From positions 1 through 64,000 of the forward strand of contig NZ_BKNN01000001.1 of the NCBI RefSeq assembly GCF_008993995.1: DNA of 64,000 nt, written 5' to 3'. The notes under the pieces are model-generated. The model had not been told where the DNA came from, made no database searches, and saw nothing but the letters and a program-made list of their open reading frames with translations. This document shows, piece by piece, positions 1 through 9,470 of the stretch. This stretch comes from Acinetobacter brisouii. GTDB lineage: Bacteria; Pseudomonadota; Gammaproteobacteria; Pseudomonadales; Moraxellaceae. The stretch's first letter is position 1; each line of letters starts with the position of its first letter. The translations under genes and the position numbers were made by a program.

Positions 1-508
1 AATCACTGCATGTGCTTGCCGATCTGCAATGACCTGACGGCATTGTTTTGTGTCATAAGCCCCGTCGGTATAGACTGAATCAATCTGCTCATCCAACGGG
101 ATTTGATCAAGTAAATCACCAAGTACCTGTGAATCACTTACATTGTTGGTCGTGAGCTGAACTGCCCGTATTTGTAGGGTTTTAGCATCTATACCAATAT
201 GGAGTTTACGCCATTGGCGACGATATTCAGGCTGATGTTTCTTACGTTTCCATTCACCTTCACCTAAAAACTTCAAGCCCGTGGAATCGACAATGAGCAA
301 TATATTGCGCAAGGCAGTCCATTGCAACTCTTCTCATAGCTAATTTGAATATCAATATGCTTTTGTCTTCTACAAAGCGTACTGTACGAATATCACTGAT
401 ATTCGGGGCTGCTCATCCACAAAGGGTTAATCAGACTTTGAACAAAACCTGTGACCATGCGTAAAGACAATCGAAATAGGGATTTGATCATCAGACAGCA
501 CTGGATGG
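1..508 (-). pseudogene. IS5-family transposase, broken and truncated
   Basis: Reverse-strand translation gives an N-terminal helical segment (YSDTAIQCCLMIKSLF), a middle part (CRRQKHIDIQI) and a catalytic part with IVDSTGLKF and YTDGAYDT, where the first two DDE aspartates lie, continuing off the window edge. An in-frame TGA at 393-395 and a frame change near 310-340 separate these parts, and the usual first 40 or so residues are absent. The gene therefore cannot make an active transposase. Family assignment rests on the DSTG and TDGAYD motifs; the exact IS name was not determined. Confidence 0.85.
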
Positions 509-539
509 CAGTATCAGAATAGGTTTGTGCAACAAAGCC
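1..539 (-). mobile_element. Decayed end of an IS5-family insertion sequence
   Basis: The reverse strand encodes pieces of an IS5-family DDE transposase and stops at 524-539 with a terminal inverted repeat reading GGCTTTGTTGCACAAA outward-in. The same 16-base end bounds the small element at 60381-60493. Translated sequence begins almost directly after the terminal repeat, at a segment that in relatives lies some 40 codons into the protein, so the 5' part of the element appears deleted. The other end lies beyond the window. No target duplication can be judged. Confidence 0.85.
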
Positions 540-703
540 GTAATTAAATAATATAAATCAATGTTATATGCTGATTTTTTTTAAATTGACTAAAACAAAT
601 GAAGTTGTATGTTTTATTGCAATTAGATGACAACTTAAATTTTATACTGCATTTTTTTAAAAATGCTACCTCCCCATCTATAAATAAAGAAGTAGCGTTA
701 AGT

Positions 704-3700
704 TTAGTTGTTGGGGAGTTTTAAGCCTGAAAGCCACGCTCGCATTGATGCAGGTTTCAGGGGTTTTTTCAGCAGCATAATATTGAGCTGTTTGAGACGC
801 TCAGGGAGTTCTGGATCAGAATCTGCGGTAATCAAAGCCACTGGAGTTTCAGTTTGGCGATATTCCAAGATAAAATCTAAACCACGTTGTTCCTGATTTA
901 AGTGCTGATCAATCAGCCAAATCTGAATGTTTTCCTGTTCAATAATACGCTTGGCTTCTTCAGGTTCTCTGGCTTTAAAGACCTGATGTCCCCATTTACT
1001 CAATAGCGCCTGCATCCCCTCAAGAATATTTTCGTCATTGTCTAAACATAAAATCTTATAGGCTGTATTTCTGAGCGGCATCATTTGAATCGGCGCTGCT
1101 GTAATTTTCGGCGCAGCAACAATAGGCGCTTCAATCATGAAGCACGAACCACGTTGTAAATGCGAATAGACATGTACGGGGTAGTTAAGTAGGCTGGTCA
1201 TACGCTGCACAATTGCCAAGCCTAGTCCTAAACCTTGTTCGCCCCACGGTGAAGTATGTCCACAGCGTTCAAATTCCTGAAACAGTTTGATGCGTTGCTC
1301 CTCTGCAATGCCTGGCCCAGTATCCCAAACTCCAATACGGATATGATTGGGTTGTGATGCTGAACGTAAAACCCCAACCACGATTCGCCCTTTGGCTGTA
1401 TAGCGCAGGGCATTACTGACAAAGTTTTGAATAATACGACGAATCCATTGTGGATCGGTGTCGATCCAGAACGTAGCATCATGGACATGAAACTCAATAC
1501 CACGTTGAGCAGCAATCGACTTAAACTGTAGCTTCAAATCACTGAGCAGATCATGTAAAGGATAAGCCTGACGTTTTGGTTGAATCGTTCCACCTTCTAA
1601 ACGTGCAATATCGAGTAGAGCAGACAACATACTTTCTGCACCATGCAAAGCACGGTCTAGTTGCTGAAGGGTCTGACGATCTTCCTCGGACTGAATACTT
1701 TGCTCAAGTGCCGTACTAAATAAGCGGGCTGCATGCATCGGTTGCAGCAAGTCATGGCTGGCTGCAGCAATAAAGCGACTCTTGGACATGTTTGCAGTAT
1801 CGGCTTGTTCACGTGCGCGCTGCTGTTCTGACAGTGCATCTGCCAATTGTTGAGTACGTTCTTTCACACGAGCTTCAAGCACAGCTTCATTTTCACGGAA
1901 TGCTGTAATATCAGCGAAAGTGGTGACGAATCCACCGCCCTCGATTGGATTACCACGCATTTGAATGACACGGCCATCTTTACGAATCCGTTCAAACTCA
2001 TGGGCACTACCGACTTTCATCCAGTGAATCCGTTTGCGGACATGCTCTTCAATTGACCCTGGCCCACATTCACCACGTTCTGCGTTATAACGAATCAGGT
2101 CGGAAATCGGGCAACCAACATAAACAAGGTCTTTTGGATAATCAAAAAGCTTTAAGTATTGATTATTCCAAGCCACTAAACACATATTGTCATCGACCAC
2201 ACTGACCCCTTGAGTCATATGATCGATCATGGTCATCAGCAAATTTTGATTAAAGCGTTGCCATTGTGAAGCTTGGTCGAGAATGTTGGCAACCTGAGCG
2301 ATGCCTAGACCATTGTTGGCCAGCGCCGTGGTGAGCAGGGTGCGTGCCGATGCAGCTCCAATCGTTCCTGCCAAATATTGTTCAGTGAAACGCCACCACA
2401 TGCCATTGGCAATGCTATTGGTATTGAGTACTAAATAATTTTGATCACAAAACTGCTGAAAAGCATGTACGGTAGGGCCTTCACCTGTAATTCGTTTGGC
2501 AAGCGCCATTAAATCACTAATTTTTAGACGAGGGCTATCAGGATGGAAATAGCCCATTTCATGGTTTGAGTTTTGAGAAGGTAAGGGCTTGGTTTCATAG
2601 TAAAAGAAACTCTCAGCTTGAATCTGCTCTGCCACACTTGGACGATAGGCTTTGGAAACCCAAATATAGAGAATGGTATTTAGACCCAATGACCACATGA
2701 CACCATGCGTGAGTGGTGCCAGTGATTCGAAGCCAAACAATGCTTCAGGACGTAAGCCATTAATTCCAAACAAGCCGCCATGTAGAATCTGGCTGCTCAA
2801 TTCTGCATAACCATGCGGTAGGCTACGTAAAATGGTTGGAAACAATAAGGTATAAGCCCACATAATGAAGCCAACCAATAACCCTGCATAGACCCCTTGT
2901 TGGCTGCCTCCTCGCCAATACAGTCCACCAATTAAAGCAGGTGCGAACTGTGCAACAGCACTAAAAGCCAATAATCCAAAGACTGAAAGCTGGTTAATGT
3001 CATTAAAGTAATGGAAAAATAAGAACCCCATCAGCATGACTGCAACAATGCAAATGCGTCGAGTGGTCTTGAGCACCAAAGGTAAGCGTTGATCATGACG
3101 TGATAACAGATTAAAACGCCATAATGCGGGCATGATCAGGTCATTACTGAGCATGATGGAGAGTGCGACCGATGAAACCAGTAACATGCCTGTCGATGCC
3201 GAGAACCCACCAAGAAATGCCAAAATCGTTAGCCATTCATGGTTATAGCTCATCGGTAAACTAAGTACGGCTACATCTGGAATTTTAAGTAAATCGGGTT
3301 GTACATGCAGTGCCCAGCTGGCAATTGGGAAAATGGTCAGCGTGGTTAAAATCAGATACAAAGAAAACCATTTGCGAGCGCCACGAATATGTTTTTCATC
3401 ACGCAGTTCAACTACAGCCACATGAAACTGCCGCGGTAAGCAAATAATGGCGAGAGCAGCCAGTAGCGTTTGCACCCAAAAGGTGTCGGGAACGCCACTG
3501 ATTTGTACTTCATGGAACTGCTCTTGGATGTCCTTACTGATTTGGGTCAGGTTGTTGGGATCATTGGTGATAAAGAAAATTGCAACACAAAGTAACGCAA
3601 ACAATTTTACAAATGATTCAAAGGCAACCGCCAACATCAGTCCACCATGTTGCTCAGTATTGGCCATTTGTCGTGTGCCGAATACCATGGACAGCATGGC

Positions 3701-4195
3701 TAAAATTGAAGTGAGCACCAGTACGGTATTTGTGGTGAGATGTAAGGCATTGTTTTCAGGAAGAATAACAGAAGTGCTTAATGCGATTGCACGCAGTTGT
3801 AAAGCCAGATAGGGAATAATCGCAATCACGGCAAGAACAGTGACCAAAGATGCAAGCGTGCCACTTTTACCATAACGTGCTGCAATAAAGTCAGCAATCG
3901 AGGCAATGGCATGATGTTGGCGGACTCGCCCGATTCGACGCCAAATATCATAGCCTAACCAAATGAATAACAGCGGTCCTAAGTAGATGGGTAAAAAGAT
4001 AATTCCCTGACGGACGGCAGCGCCTGTAGCGCCATAAAATGTCCACGAAGAGCAATAGACACCCAGGGTTAGACTAAAGAGTAACATGCGTCCACGCGCA
4101 CTTAGACGGCTGGCATATTTCTCTCCAAAGAAGGCACAGACAAACAAAATTAGAATGTAAAGGCTTAATACCCCAATGATTACCCAGTTATTCAT
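704..4195 (-). CDS. SSS-domain hybrid sensor histidine kinase, CrbS/MxtR-like
   Basis: A 1163-residue inner-membrane sensor. The first 480 or so residues are a multi-pass sodium/solute-symporter (SLC5-like) module, followed by a linker, a PAS domain (around QGVSVVDDNMCLVAWN), a HisKA box (ASHDLLQPMHAARL), an HATPase with DTGPGI and GLGLGLAIV, and a C-terminal receiver with phospho-acceptor Asp in IWLIDQHL. This order is that of the CbrA/CrbS/MxtR group. It is divergent from DUF485-actP; in Vibrio and Pseudomonas, CrbS/MxtR controls acs and actP, so an acetate-switch role is inferred. No partner response regulator lies nearby. I prefer the ATG at 4195 (MNNWVIIG), which opens the first membrane segment; an upstream in-frame ATG at 4279 would add 28 non-membrane residues. 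Confidence 0.85.
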   Translation of the reverse strand: MNNWVIIGVLSLYILILFVCAFFGEKYASRLSARGRMLLFSLTLGVYCSSWTFYGATGAAVRQGIIFLPIYLGPLLFIWLGYDIWRRIGRVRQHHAIASIADFIAARYGKSGTLASLVTVLAVIAIIPYLALQLRAIALSTSVILPENNALHLTTNTVLVLTSILAMLSMVFGTRQMANTEQHGGLMLAVAFESFVKLFALLCVAIFFITNDPNNLTQISKDIQEQFHEVQISGVPDTFWVQTLLAALAIICLPRQFHVAVVELRDEKHIRGARKWFSLYLILTTLTIFPIASWALHVQPDLLKIPDVAVLSLPMSYNHEWLTILAFLGGFSASTGMLLVSSVALSIMLSNDLIMPALWRFNLLSRHDQRLPLVLKTTRRICIVAVMLMGFLFFHYFNDINQLSVFGLLAFSAVAQFAPALIGGLYWRGGSQQGVYAGLLVGFIMWAYTLLFPTILRSLPHGYAELSSQILHGGLFGINGLRPEALFGFESLAPLTHGVMWSLGLNTILYIWVSKAYRPSVAEQIQAESFFYYETKPLPSQNSNHEMGYFHPDSPRLKISDLMALAKRITGEGPTVHAFQQFCDQNYLVLNTNSIANGMWWRFTEQYLAGTIGAASARTLLTTALANNGLGIAQVANILDQASQWQRFNQNLLMTMIDHMTQGVSVVDDNMCLVAWNNQYLKLFDYPKDLVYVGCPISDLIRYNAERGECGPGSIEEHVRKRIHWMKVGSAHEFERIRKDGRVIQMRGNPIEGGGFVTTFADITAFRENEAVLEARVKERTQQLADALSEQQRAREQADTANMSKSRFIAAASHDLLQPMHAARLFSTALEQSIQSEEDRQTLQQLDRALHGAESMLSALLDIARLEGGTIQPKRQAYPLHDLLSDLKLQFKSIAAQRGIEFHVHDATFWIDTDPQWIRRIIQNFVSNALRYTAKGRIVVGVLRSASQPNHIRIGVWDTGPGIAEEQRIKLFQEFERCGHTSPWGEQGLGLGLAIVQRMTSLLNYPVHVYSHLQRGSCFMIEAPIVAAPKITAAPIQMMPLRNTAYKILCLDNDENILEGMQALLSKWGHQVFKAREPEEAKRIIEQENIQIWLIDQHLNQEQRGLDFILEYRQTETPVALITADSDPELPERLKQLNIMLLKKPLKPASMRAWLSGLKLPNN

Positions 4196-4378
4196 ATTGG
4201 CTGCTTGCAGATGATCTGTGCTTATCATACCCGAAGCTGAATGCTGAACGACAACCCCACTTAAAATTTTAGCGACCAAAGTCTAACTGACTAAAAGCCT
4301 TAAATATTGATACCGTTACAACACAGAAAAAACAATTAAAAATGCGACCAAGGCTGGTTGTACACATGGAGTAAGGTT

Positions 4379-4735
4379 ATGGATGAGGTACAAGTAGAAC
4401 GAATTCTACAAAATCCAAAATTCAAAGAAATGGTAAGCCGTAAAAGTAAATTGAGCTGGACATTGACCATTATTATGTTGATGATCTATGTCGGTTTCAT
4501 GCTACTTGTCGGTTACAACAAAGAGTTCTTAATGAGTTCTTTTAGTGGTGGAGTAACGACTTGGGGGATTCCTCTTGGTCTCGGTATCATCGTCTTGTCT
4601 TTTGTTTTATGTGGTGTGTATTCGTACATCGCCAACAATTCATTTGACCAGTTGAGTTCAGAAGCCATGAAAGAAGTTGAAGCGATTACGCATCAAAGCA
4701 GCACTTCTTCTCAATCTAATGCAACTCACGGATGA
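4379..4735 (+). CDS. DUF485 family inner-membrane protein, YjcH-like
   Basis: A 118-residue protein with two strong membrane segments (around [16 protein letters not shown] and [19 protein letters not shown]) between charged ends, the usual size and shape of the DUF485/YjcH family. These genes sit immediately upstream of the acetate permease gene actP in many proteobacteria, as here, with 10 bases separating stop and start. The function of YjcH is not known in detail; a supporting role in acetate uptake is inferred from the constant linkage. The ATG at 4379 follows a GGAGTAAGG-type ribosome binding site and is preferred to an upstream alternative at 4358. Confidence 0.88.
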   Translation: MDEVQVERILQNPKFKEMVSRKSKLSWTLTIIMLMIYVGFMLLVGYNKEFLMSSFSGGVTTWGIPLGLGIIVLSFVLCGVYSYIANNSFDQLSSEAMKEVEAITHQSSTSSQSNATHG

Positions 4736-4745
4736 GGACATGCGG

Positions 4746-6461
4746 ATGAATTGGACTTCTCTAAAAACTAAAGCTCTGCTTGCATCAACAGCACTTTGTT
4801 CAACAGTTGCGATGGCAAGCCCGGATCTTGGTGCTACTGAACAACAGGCAACCAACTGGCACGCGATTATCATGTTCGTGATCTTTGTTGGTTTAACTTT
4901 GTTCATTACCAAATGGGCAGCAAAACAAACTACAAGTACCAAAGACTTCTATACCGCAGGTGGTGGTATCAGTGGTTTCCAAAATGGTTTGGCGATTGCG
5001 GGTGACTACATGTCAGCGGCGTCATTCCTCGGTATTTCTGCAATGGTGTTTAGCTCAGGTTTTGACGGTTTGCTGTACTCACTTGGTTTCATGGTGGGCT
5101 GGCCAATCGTATTGTTCCTAGTTGCTGAACGTCTACGTAACTTGGGTAAATACAACCTGTCTGACGTAGTATCTTTCCGCTTGGAAGAAAAACCAGTACG
5201 TACACTTGCTGCATTTAGTTCGTTGGTTGTTGTAGCGTTCTATCTGATTGCACAAATGGTGGGTGCAGGTCAGCTGATTAAACTTCTGTTCGGTCTAAAC
5301 TATAACATTGCAGTTGTTGTCGTTGGCTTACTAATGATGGCTTATGTAATCTTCGGTGGCATGTTGGCAACAACTTGGGTACAGATCATTAAAGCGGTCA
5401 TGTTACTGAGCGGTGCAACCTTCATGGCGTTCATGGTAATGAACTCTGTAGGTTTCAGCTTCAGCGAAATGTTTACGAAATCTATCCAGGTTTTTGGTGA
5501 CGTACGTCATATCAGCTTTGAAGATGCATCTAAAATCATGGGGCCTGGTAAACTTGCAGCAAATCCGATTGATGCATTGTCTCTTGGCTTGGCATTGATG
5601 TTTGGTACAGCAGGTCTGCCACATATCTTGATGCGTTTCTTCACAGTAAAAGATGCGAAAGAAGCACGTAAGTCAGTAGTTGTTGCAACAGGTTTTATTG
5701 GTTACTTCTACCTATTAACTTTCATTATCGGTTTTGGTGCGATCTTGTTCGTATCGAACAACCCTCAATTCCTTGATGCTGCAAAAATGGCAATGACTGG
5801 CAAATTGGAATTGATTGGTGGTAACAACATGGCAGCTGTGCATCTAAGTGATGCTGTAGGCGGCGACATGTTCATGGGCTTTATTTCAGCAGTCGCATTC
5901 GCAACGATTCTTGCAGTAGTTGCTGGTTTGACACTCTCTGGTGCATCTGCGATTTCTCATGACTTGTATGCAAACGTGTTCAAAAAAGGTCAAACAACAC
6001 CTGAATCTGAACTTCGTATGTCAAAAATTGCAACACTTGGTCTTGCAATCTTTGCGATGATCTTGGGTATCTTGTTTGAAAAACAAAACGTTGCATTCAT
6101 GGTAGGTTTGGCATTCTCTGTTGCTTCTTGTGCAAACTTCCCAGTACTCGTATTGTCAATGTTCTGGAAAGGCTTAACCACTCGTGGTGCGGTAATTGGT
6201 GGCGTTGTTGGCTTGGCAACAGCAGTGATTATGATTGTATTGTCTAAAGCAGTTTGGGTAGATACGCTTAAAATCGCTGAGACTCCAGTTAACCCATTGA
6301 ATGGTCCAGCAATCATTGCAATGCCATTATCATTCCTTTGCTGCTGGTTCTTCTCTGTAACAGACAAGTCAGCGCGTGCAGAAAAAGAACGTAAAGCATT
6401 CGACGCTCAATATGTTCGCTCAATGACAGGGATTGGCGCATCAGGTGCATCTGATCACTAA
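4746..6461 (+). CDS. actP: Cation/acetate symporter ActP
   Basis: A 571-residue sodium:solute symporter of the acetate/glycolate type, carrying a cleavable-looking N-terminal signal (ends near VAMASPD) followed by about 13 membrane segments. Typical family stretches include [27 protein letters not shown] and [15 protein letters not shown]. It imports short-chain monocarboxylates across the inner membrane. Upstream partner is the DUF485 gene, and the operon is divergent from a symporter-type sensor kinase that may control it. The ATG at 4746 has GAGGA seven bases upstream; the ATG at 4740 would be too close to that site. An intrinsic terminator follows. Confidence 0.95.
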   Translation: MNWTSLKTKALLASTALCSTVAMASPDLGATEQQATNWHAIIMFVIFVGLTLFITKWAAKQTTSTKDFYTAGGGISGFQNGLAIAGDYMSAASFLGISAMVFSSGFDGLLYSLGFMVGWPIVLFLVAERLRNLGKYNLSDVVSFRLEEKPVRTLAAFSSLVVVAFYLIAQMVGAGQLIKLLFGLNYNIAVVVVGLLMMAYVIFGGMLATTWVQIIKAVMLLSGATFMAFMVMNSVGFSFSEMFTKSIQVFGDVRHISFEDASKIMGPGKLAANPIDALSLGLALMFGTAGLPHILMRFFTVKDAKEARKSVVVATGFIGYFYLLTFIIGFGAILFVSNNPQFLDAAKMAMTGKLELIGGNNMAAVHLSDAVGGDMFMGFISAVAFATILAVVAGLTLSGASAISHDLYANVFKKGQTTPESELRMSKIATLGLAIFAMILGILFEKQNVAFMVGLAFSVASCANFPVLVLSMFWKGLTTRGAVIGGVVGLATAVIMIVLSKAVWVDTLKIAETPVNPLNGPAIIAMPLSFLCCWFFSVTDKSARAEKERKAFDAQYVRSMTGIGASGASDH

Positions 6462-6476
6462 TCTGTAAGTTGAAAT

Positions 6477-6503
6477 AAAAAAGCTCCGTCAGGGGCTTTT
6501 TTA
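6477..6503 (+). terminator. Intrinsic terminator after actP
   Basis: AAAGCTCC and GGGGCTTT form an eight-pair stem (one G-T pair) around a GTCA loop, followed by a run of six T. It lies 16 bases after the actP stop. Confidence 0.85.
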
Positions 6504-6599
6504 ATGTCTAAATAATACACAAATTAGGCAATGTGCTTCATCAATAAAAAATGCTAGAATAGCGCGCCTATCTTCTTTAGCTATCTATAGTTGTTTCTC

Positions 6600-8168
6600 A
6601 TGACTACCAATACCCAAATTACTGAAGATCGTATCCTGATTTTGGATTTCGGTTCGCAATATAGCCAATTGATTGCACGTCGTGTACGTGAAGCAGGCGT
6701 ATATTCTGAAATGTATGCGTTTGATATGTCTGAGGAAGACATTCGTGCATTTAAACCCAACGGCATTATCTTGTCAGGTGGTCCTGAAAGTGTTCATGAA
6801 GAAGGTAGTCCACGTGCACCTCAAGTTGTGTTTGAACTGGGTGTTCCTGTTCTTGGCATTTGCTATGGTTTACAAACCATGTCTGAACAGTTGGGTGGTA
6901 AAGTTGAACCAGGTACTGTTCATGAATTTGGTTATGCTGAAGTTGATATTTTAGTTCGTGACCAGTTGATTGGTCACTTACAAGATAAAGAAAACCAATT
7001 GCATGTGTGGATGAGCCACGGTGACAAAGTCAGTGCGATTCCAGAAGGTTTTACCGTTACAGCAAGCACACCAAGCTGTCCTTTTGCAGCAGTAAGCGAT
7101 GAAACACGTCGTTTCTATGGTGTACAGTTCCATCCTGAAGTGACACACACTGCAAAAGGTGCGGAACTTCTTTCTAACTTTGTACATAAAATCTGTGGTT
7201 GCCGTGGTCTTTGGACACCAGAACACATTATCGACTTACGCGTAGAACAACTTCGCGCACAAATTGGTGATGAAAAAGTTCTTCTTGGTTTGTCTGGCGG
7301 CGTTGACTCATCTGTTGTTGCTGCGCTTTTACATAAAGCGATTGGTGACCAGTTGACTTGCGTATTTGTAGACAATGGCTTGCTTCGTTTAAACGAAGGC
7401 GATCAAGTGATGCAAATGTTTGCTGACAACATGGGGATCCGTGTGATCCGTGCAGATGCTGAAGAGCGTTTCTTGACAGCGTTGGCAGGTGAAGTTGATC
7501 CTGAGAAAAAACGTAAAATCATTGGTCGTGAATTCATCGAAGTATTTGCCGAAGAAGCACGTAAACTTGATGGCGTGAAATTCTTGGCACAAGGGACAAT
7601 TTACCCTGACGTGATCGAATCTGCTGCAAGCAAACAAGGTAAAGCACACGTGATTAAATCACATCATAACGTGGGTGGTTTACCAGAAGATTTAGCATTT
7701 GACTTGGTTGAGCCATTACGTGACTTGTTCAAAGATGAAGTGCGTAAATTGGGTACAACTTTAGGCTTGCCACACAGCATGATCTACCGTCATCCATTCC
7801 CAGGTCCAGGTTTGGGCGTGCGTATTTTGGGTGAAGTGAAAAAAGAATATGCCGATATTCTTCGCCTTGCAGATGACATCTTTATGCAAGAACTTCGCGA
7901 CAGCGGTTGGTACGATAAAACTGCGCAAGCATTTGCAGTATTCCAACCTGTGAAATCTGTAGGTGTGGTTGGTGATGGTCGCCGTTATGCATGGGTTGTT
8001 GCACTTCGCGCTGTTGAAACAGTTGACTTTATGACAGCTCGTTTTGCTCACTTGCCATATGAGTTGGTGGACAAAATCTCTACGCGTATCATGAATGAAA
8101 TCAAAGATGTATCACGTGTTGTTTATGACGTGTCATCTAAACCACCTGCAACAATTGAATGGGAGTAA
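6600..8168 (+). CDS. guaA: GMP synthase, glutamine-hydrolysing
   Basis: A 522-residue cytosolic enzyme converting XMP, ATP and glutamine to GMP, the last step of guanine nucleotide synthesis. The N-terminal class I glutamine amidotransferase has the nucleophile in LGICYGLQ and the His/Glu pair in FHPEV. The middle ATP pyrophosphatase has the P-loop LSGGVDSS, and the C-terminal dimerisation domain ends KPPATIEWE, the normal family terminus. The ATG at 6600 ([12 protein letters not shown]) gives the usual length. It stands alone; guaB is not adjacent. An extended -10-like sequence, TGCTAGAAT, ends at 6560. Its 3' region carries the unusual 61-bp repeats. Confidence 0.98.
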   Translation: MTTNTQITEDRILILDFGSQYSQLIARRVREAGVYSEMYAFDMSEEDIRAFKPNGIILSGGPESVHEEGSPRAPQVVFELGVPVLGICYGLQTMSEQLGGKVEPGTVHEFGYAEVDILVRDQLIGHLQDKENQLHVWMSHGDKVSAIPEGFTVTASTPSCPFAAVSDETRRFYGVQFHPEVTHTAKGAELLSNFVHKICGCRGLWTPEHIIDLRVEQLRAQIGDEKVLLGLSGGVDSSVVAALLHKAIGDQLTCVFVDNGLLRLNEGDQVMQMFADNMGIRVIRADAEERFLTALAGEVDPEKKRKIIGREFIEVFAEEARKLDGVKFLAQGTIYPDVIESAASKQGKAHVIKSHHNVGGLPEDLAFDLVEPLRDLFKDEVRKLGTTLGLPHSMIYRHPFPGPGLGVRILGEVKKEYADILRLADDIFMQELRDSGWYDKTAQAFAVFQPVKSVGVVGDGRRYAWVVALRAVETVDFMTARFAHLPYELVDKISTRIMNEIKDVSRVVYDVSSKPPATIEWE

Positions 8169-8172
8169 AATC

Positions 8173-8353
8173 GGGATTTCAAAATGCAACGCATTTTGCC
8201 GATTTTACGCCAAAGGCTATGCCTGCGGCAGGAGGGATTTCAAGAAGTGAAACTTCTTGCCTGAATTACGCCAAGAGCTGTGCTCGCAGCAGTTGGGATT
8301 TCAAAATGCAACGCATTTTGCCGATTTTACGCCAAAGGCTATGCCTGCGGCAG
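8173..8353 (+). repeat. Three tandem 61-bp units with co-varying hairpins
   Basis: Units start at 8173, 8234 and 8295. Each has 59 aligned bases plus a 2-base spacer. Units 1 and 3 are identical; unit 2 differs from them at 18 of 59 positions. Each unit has an 8-pair hairpin (8180-8198, 8241-8259, 8302-8320) and a 4-pair hairpin (8214-8224, 8275-8285, 8336-8346). All five base pairs that change between unit types change on both sides, so pairing is kept. The array begins four bases after the guaA stop and precedes a terminator hairpin, so it should be in the guaA transcript. I do not recognise a named family. Confidence 0.9.
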
Positions 8354-8369
8354 AATAGAAAGTTTTGAG

Positions 8370-8395
8370 AAGAAGGACGCGTAAGCGTCCTTCTT
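8370..8395 (+). terminator. Hairpin terminator-like element after the guaA repeat array
   Basis: AAGAAGGACGC and GCGTCCTTCTT form a perfect 11-pair stem around GTAA. Only a short T tract follows (TTTA), so it may stabilise the 3' end as much as terminate. Confidence 0.65.
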
Positions 8396-8430
8396 TATGG
8401 ATGATATGATTTATTCTTTGATTCTTAAAA

Positions 8431-8456
8431 TAAAAAAAGCTGGCATTAACGCCAGC
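8431..8456 (-). terminator. Intrinsic terminator of the LOG-family gene
   Basis: Read on the reverse strand, GCTGGC and GCCAGC pair around a six-base loop and are followed by seven T. It lies just beyond the stop of the gene at 8475-9086. Confidence 0.8.
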
Positions 8457-8474
8457 AGATGAAAGATATTTAAT

Positions 8475-9086
8475 TTAAATCACAAAACTCACAGGCACTT
8501 TTAGATTATTAATGGCTGTGTAAATTTCAGAAATACTCTGACAAACAATCAATTTAGCGCGATGTTGTGGTGGCAAGAAACCTTCCTGCACCGCATGGTC
8601 AAGCTGAGCAATCAGGGCGTTATAAAAACCATTGACGTTATATAAAATCATCGGTTTCTGATGTTGATCGAGCTGCCCCCAAGTGGCAATTTCTAAAATT
8701 TCTTCAAATGTACCTAAACCACCAGGTAGCGCAATAAAGGCGCTGGCACGCTCAGCCATCATCGCTTTACGTTCATGCATTGTTTCAACAACATGCAGTT
8801 CAGTCAGTTGGTCATGCGCAGATTCATAATCCAGCATAAATTCAGGGATGACACCAACGACTTCACCACCATGTTCAAGTACAGTATCTGCAACCTGACC
8901 CATTAAACCAATACTGGCGCCACCATAAACGATGCCAAAACCATGTTGTGCTAAGCCTTGAGCCAACTGAATGGCACTTTCTAAATAAATAGCTTTATTA
9001 CCCACACGAGAACCACAGTACAGTGCAATAAGAGCTTGGGTTGTTTTTACTTTTAAATCTTTATTCATATCGACGACACTATTCAT
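8475..9086 (-). CDS. LOG-family protein (putative nucleoside 5'-monophosphate phosphoribohydrolase)
   Basis: A 203-residue Rossmann-fold protein of the LOG/TIGR00730 group. The diagnostic motif PGGLGTFEE is present near residue 120, with an N-terminal GSRVGNKA nucleotide-binding stretch and YGGASIGLMG. Family members cleave cytokinin riboside or purine 5'-monophosphates; older annotation as lysine decarboxylase is wrong. It is a single gene, with its own terminator at the 3' side and a long upstream gap shared with the divergent TerC gene. Start could be the ATG at 9086 or the ATG six codons later; neither affects the domain. Confidence 0.9.
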   Translation of the reverse strand: MNSVVDMNKDLKVKTTQALIALYCGSRVGNKAIYLESAIQLAQGLAQHGFGIVYGGASIGLMGQVADTVLEHGGEVVGVIPEFMLDYESAHDQLTELHVVETMHERKAMMAERASAFIALPGGLGTFEEILEIATWGQLDQHQKPMILYNVNGFYNALIAQLDHAVQEGFLPPQHRAKLIVCQSISEIYTAINNLKVPVSFVI

Positions 9087-9470
9087 CTTTTCTTCTCACC
9101 TTATCACGTTTTCTCAATTTAGATTAAGCAAGAAATATGACAATTGTATGCGAAAGCTATTGTATTTTTAGCGTATTTTGTAAATCTTCTGGCTGTTTTG
9201 AATCTTGAAAGATCATTTGCAAAGAAATGCAGATAAAAACACAAAATTGCTGAAAAACTCTCGCGAAAAGTGGATAAAAAATGATGAATTTCTAAAAAAT
9301 CTTGCCTATACTGAAAATTCGATTCACAACATATAGATCAACATGGGTAGTGGTTGTAGGCACTCGAACAATTTTTTAATCATTCAAACTTCGGACTGCA
9401 TTTCAGTTCCATTTTTCTTTTTGACTCAAGTTCACTGTTCAGTCAAAGCTTTCTTCGGGGAGTGTGATCA
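9087..9470. other. 384-bp gap between the LOG and TerC genes
   Basis: No gene was found. It must hold divergent promoters. TATACT at 9307-9312 is -10-like but lacks a good -35. An inverted repeat TTGACT/AGTCAA (9421-9426, 9441-9446) lies 25 bases before the TerC start and could be an operator or the -35 of a promoter. I looked for a manganese (yybP-ykoY) riboswitch, common before TerC-type genes, and did not find its conserved core. Confidence 0.5.

Noticed and set aside
8159-8368. Open frame of 69 codons on the plus strand after guaA
   Set aside because: It runs through the 61-bp repeat array, overlaps the guaA end and has no coding character; the structured repeat explains it.
9087-9470. 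Possible manganese (yybP-ykoY) riboswitch before the TerC-type gene
   Set aside because: The conserved core of that riboswitch was not found; only a GGGTAGTGG stretch is slightly similar.
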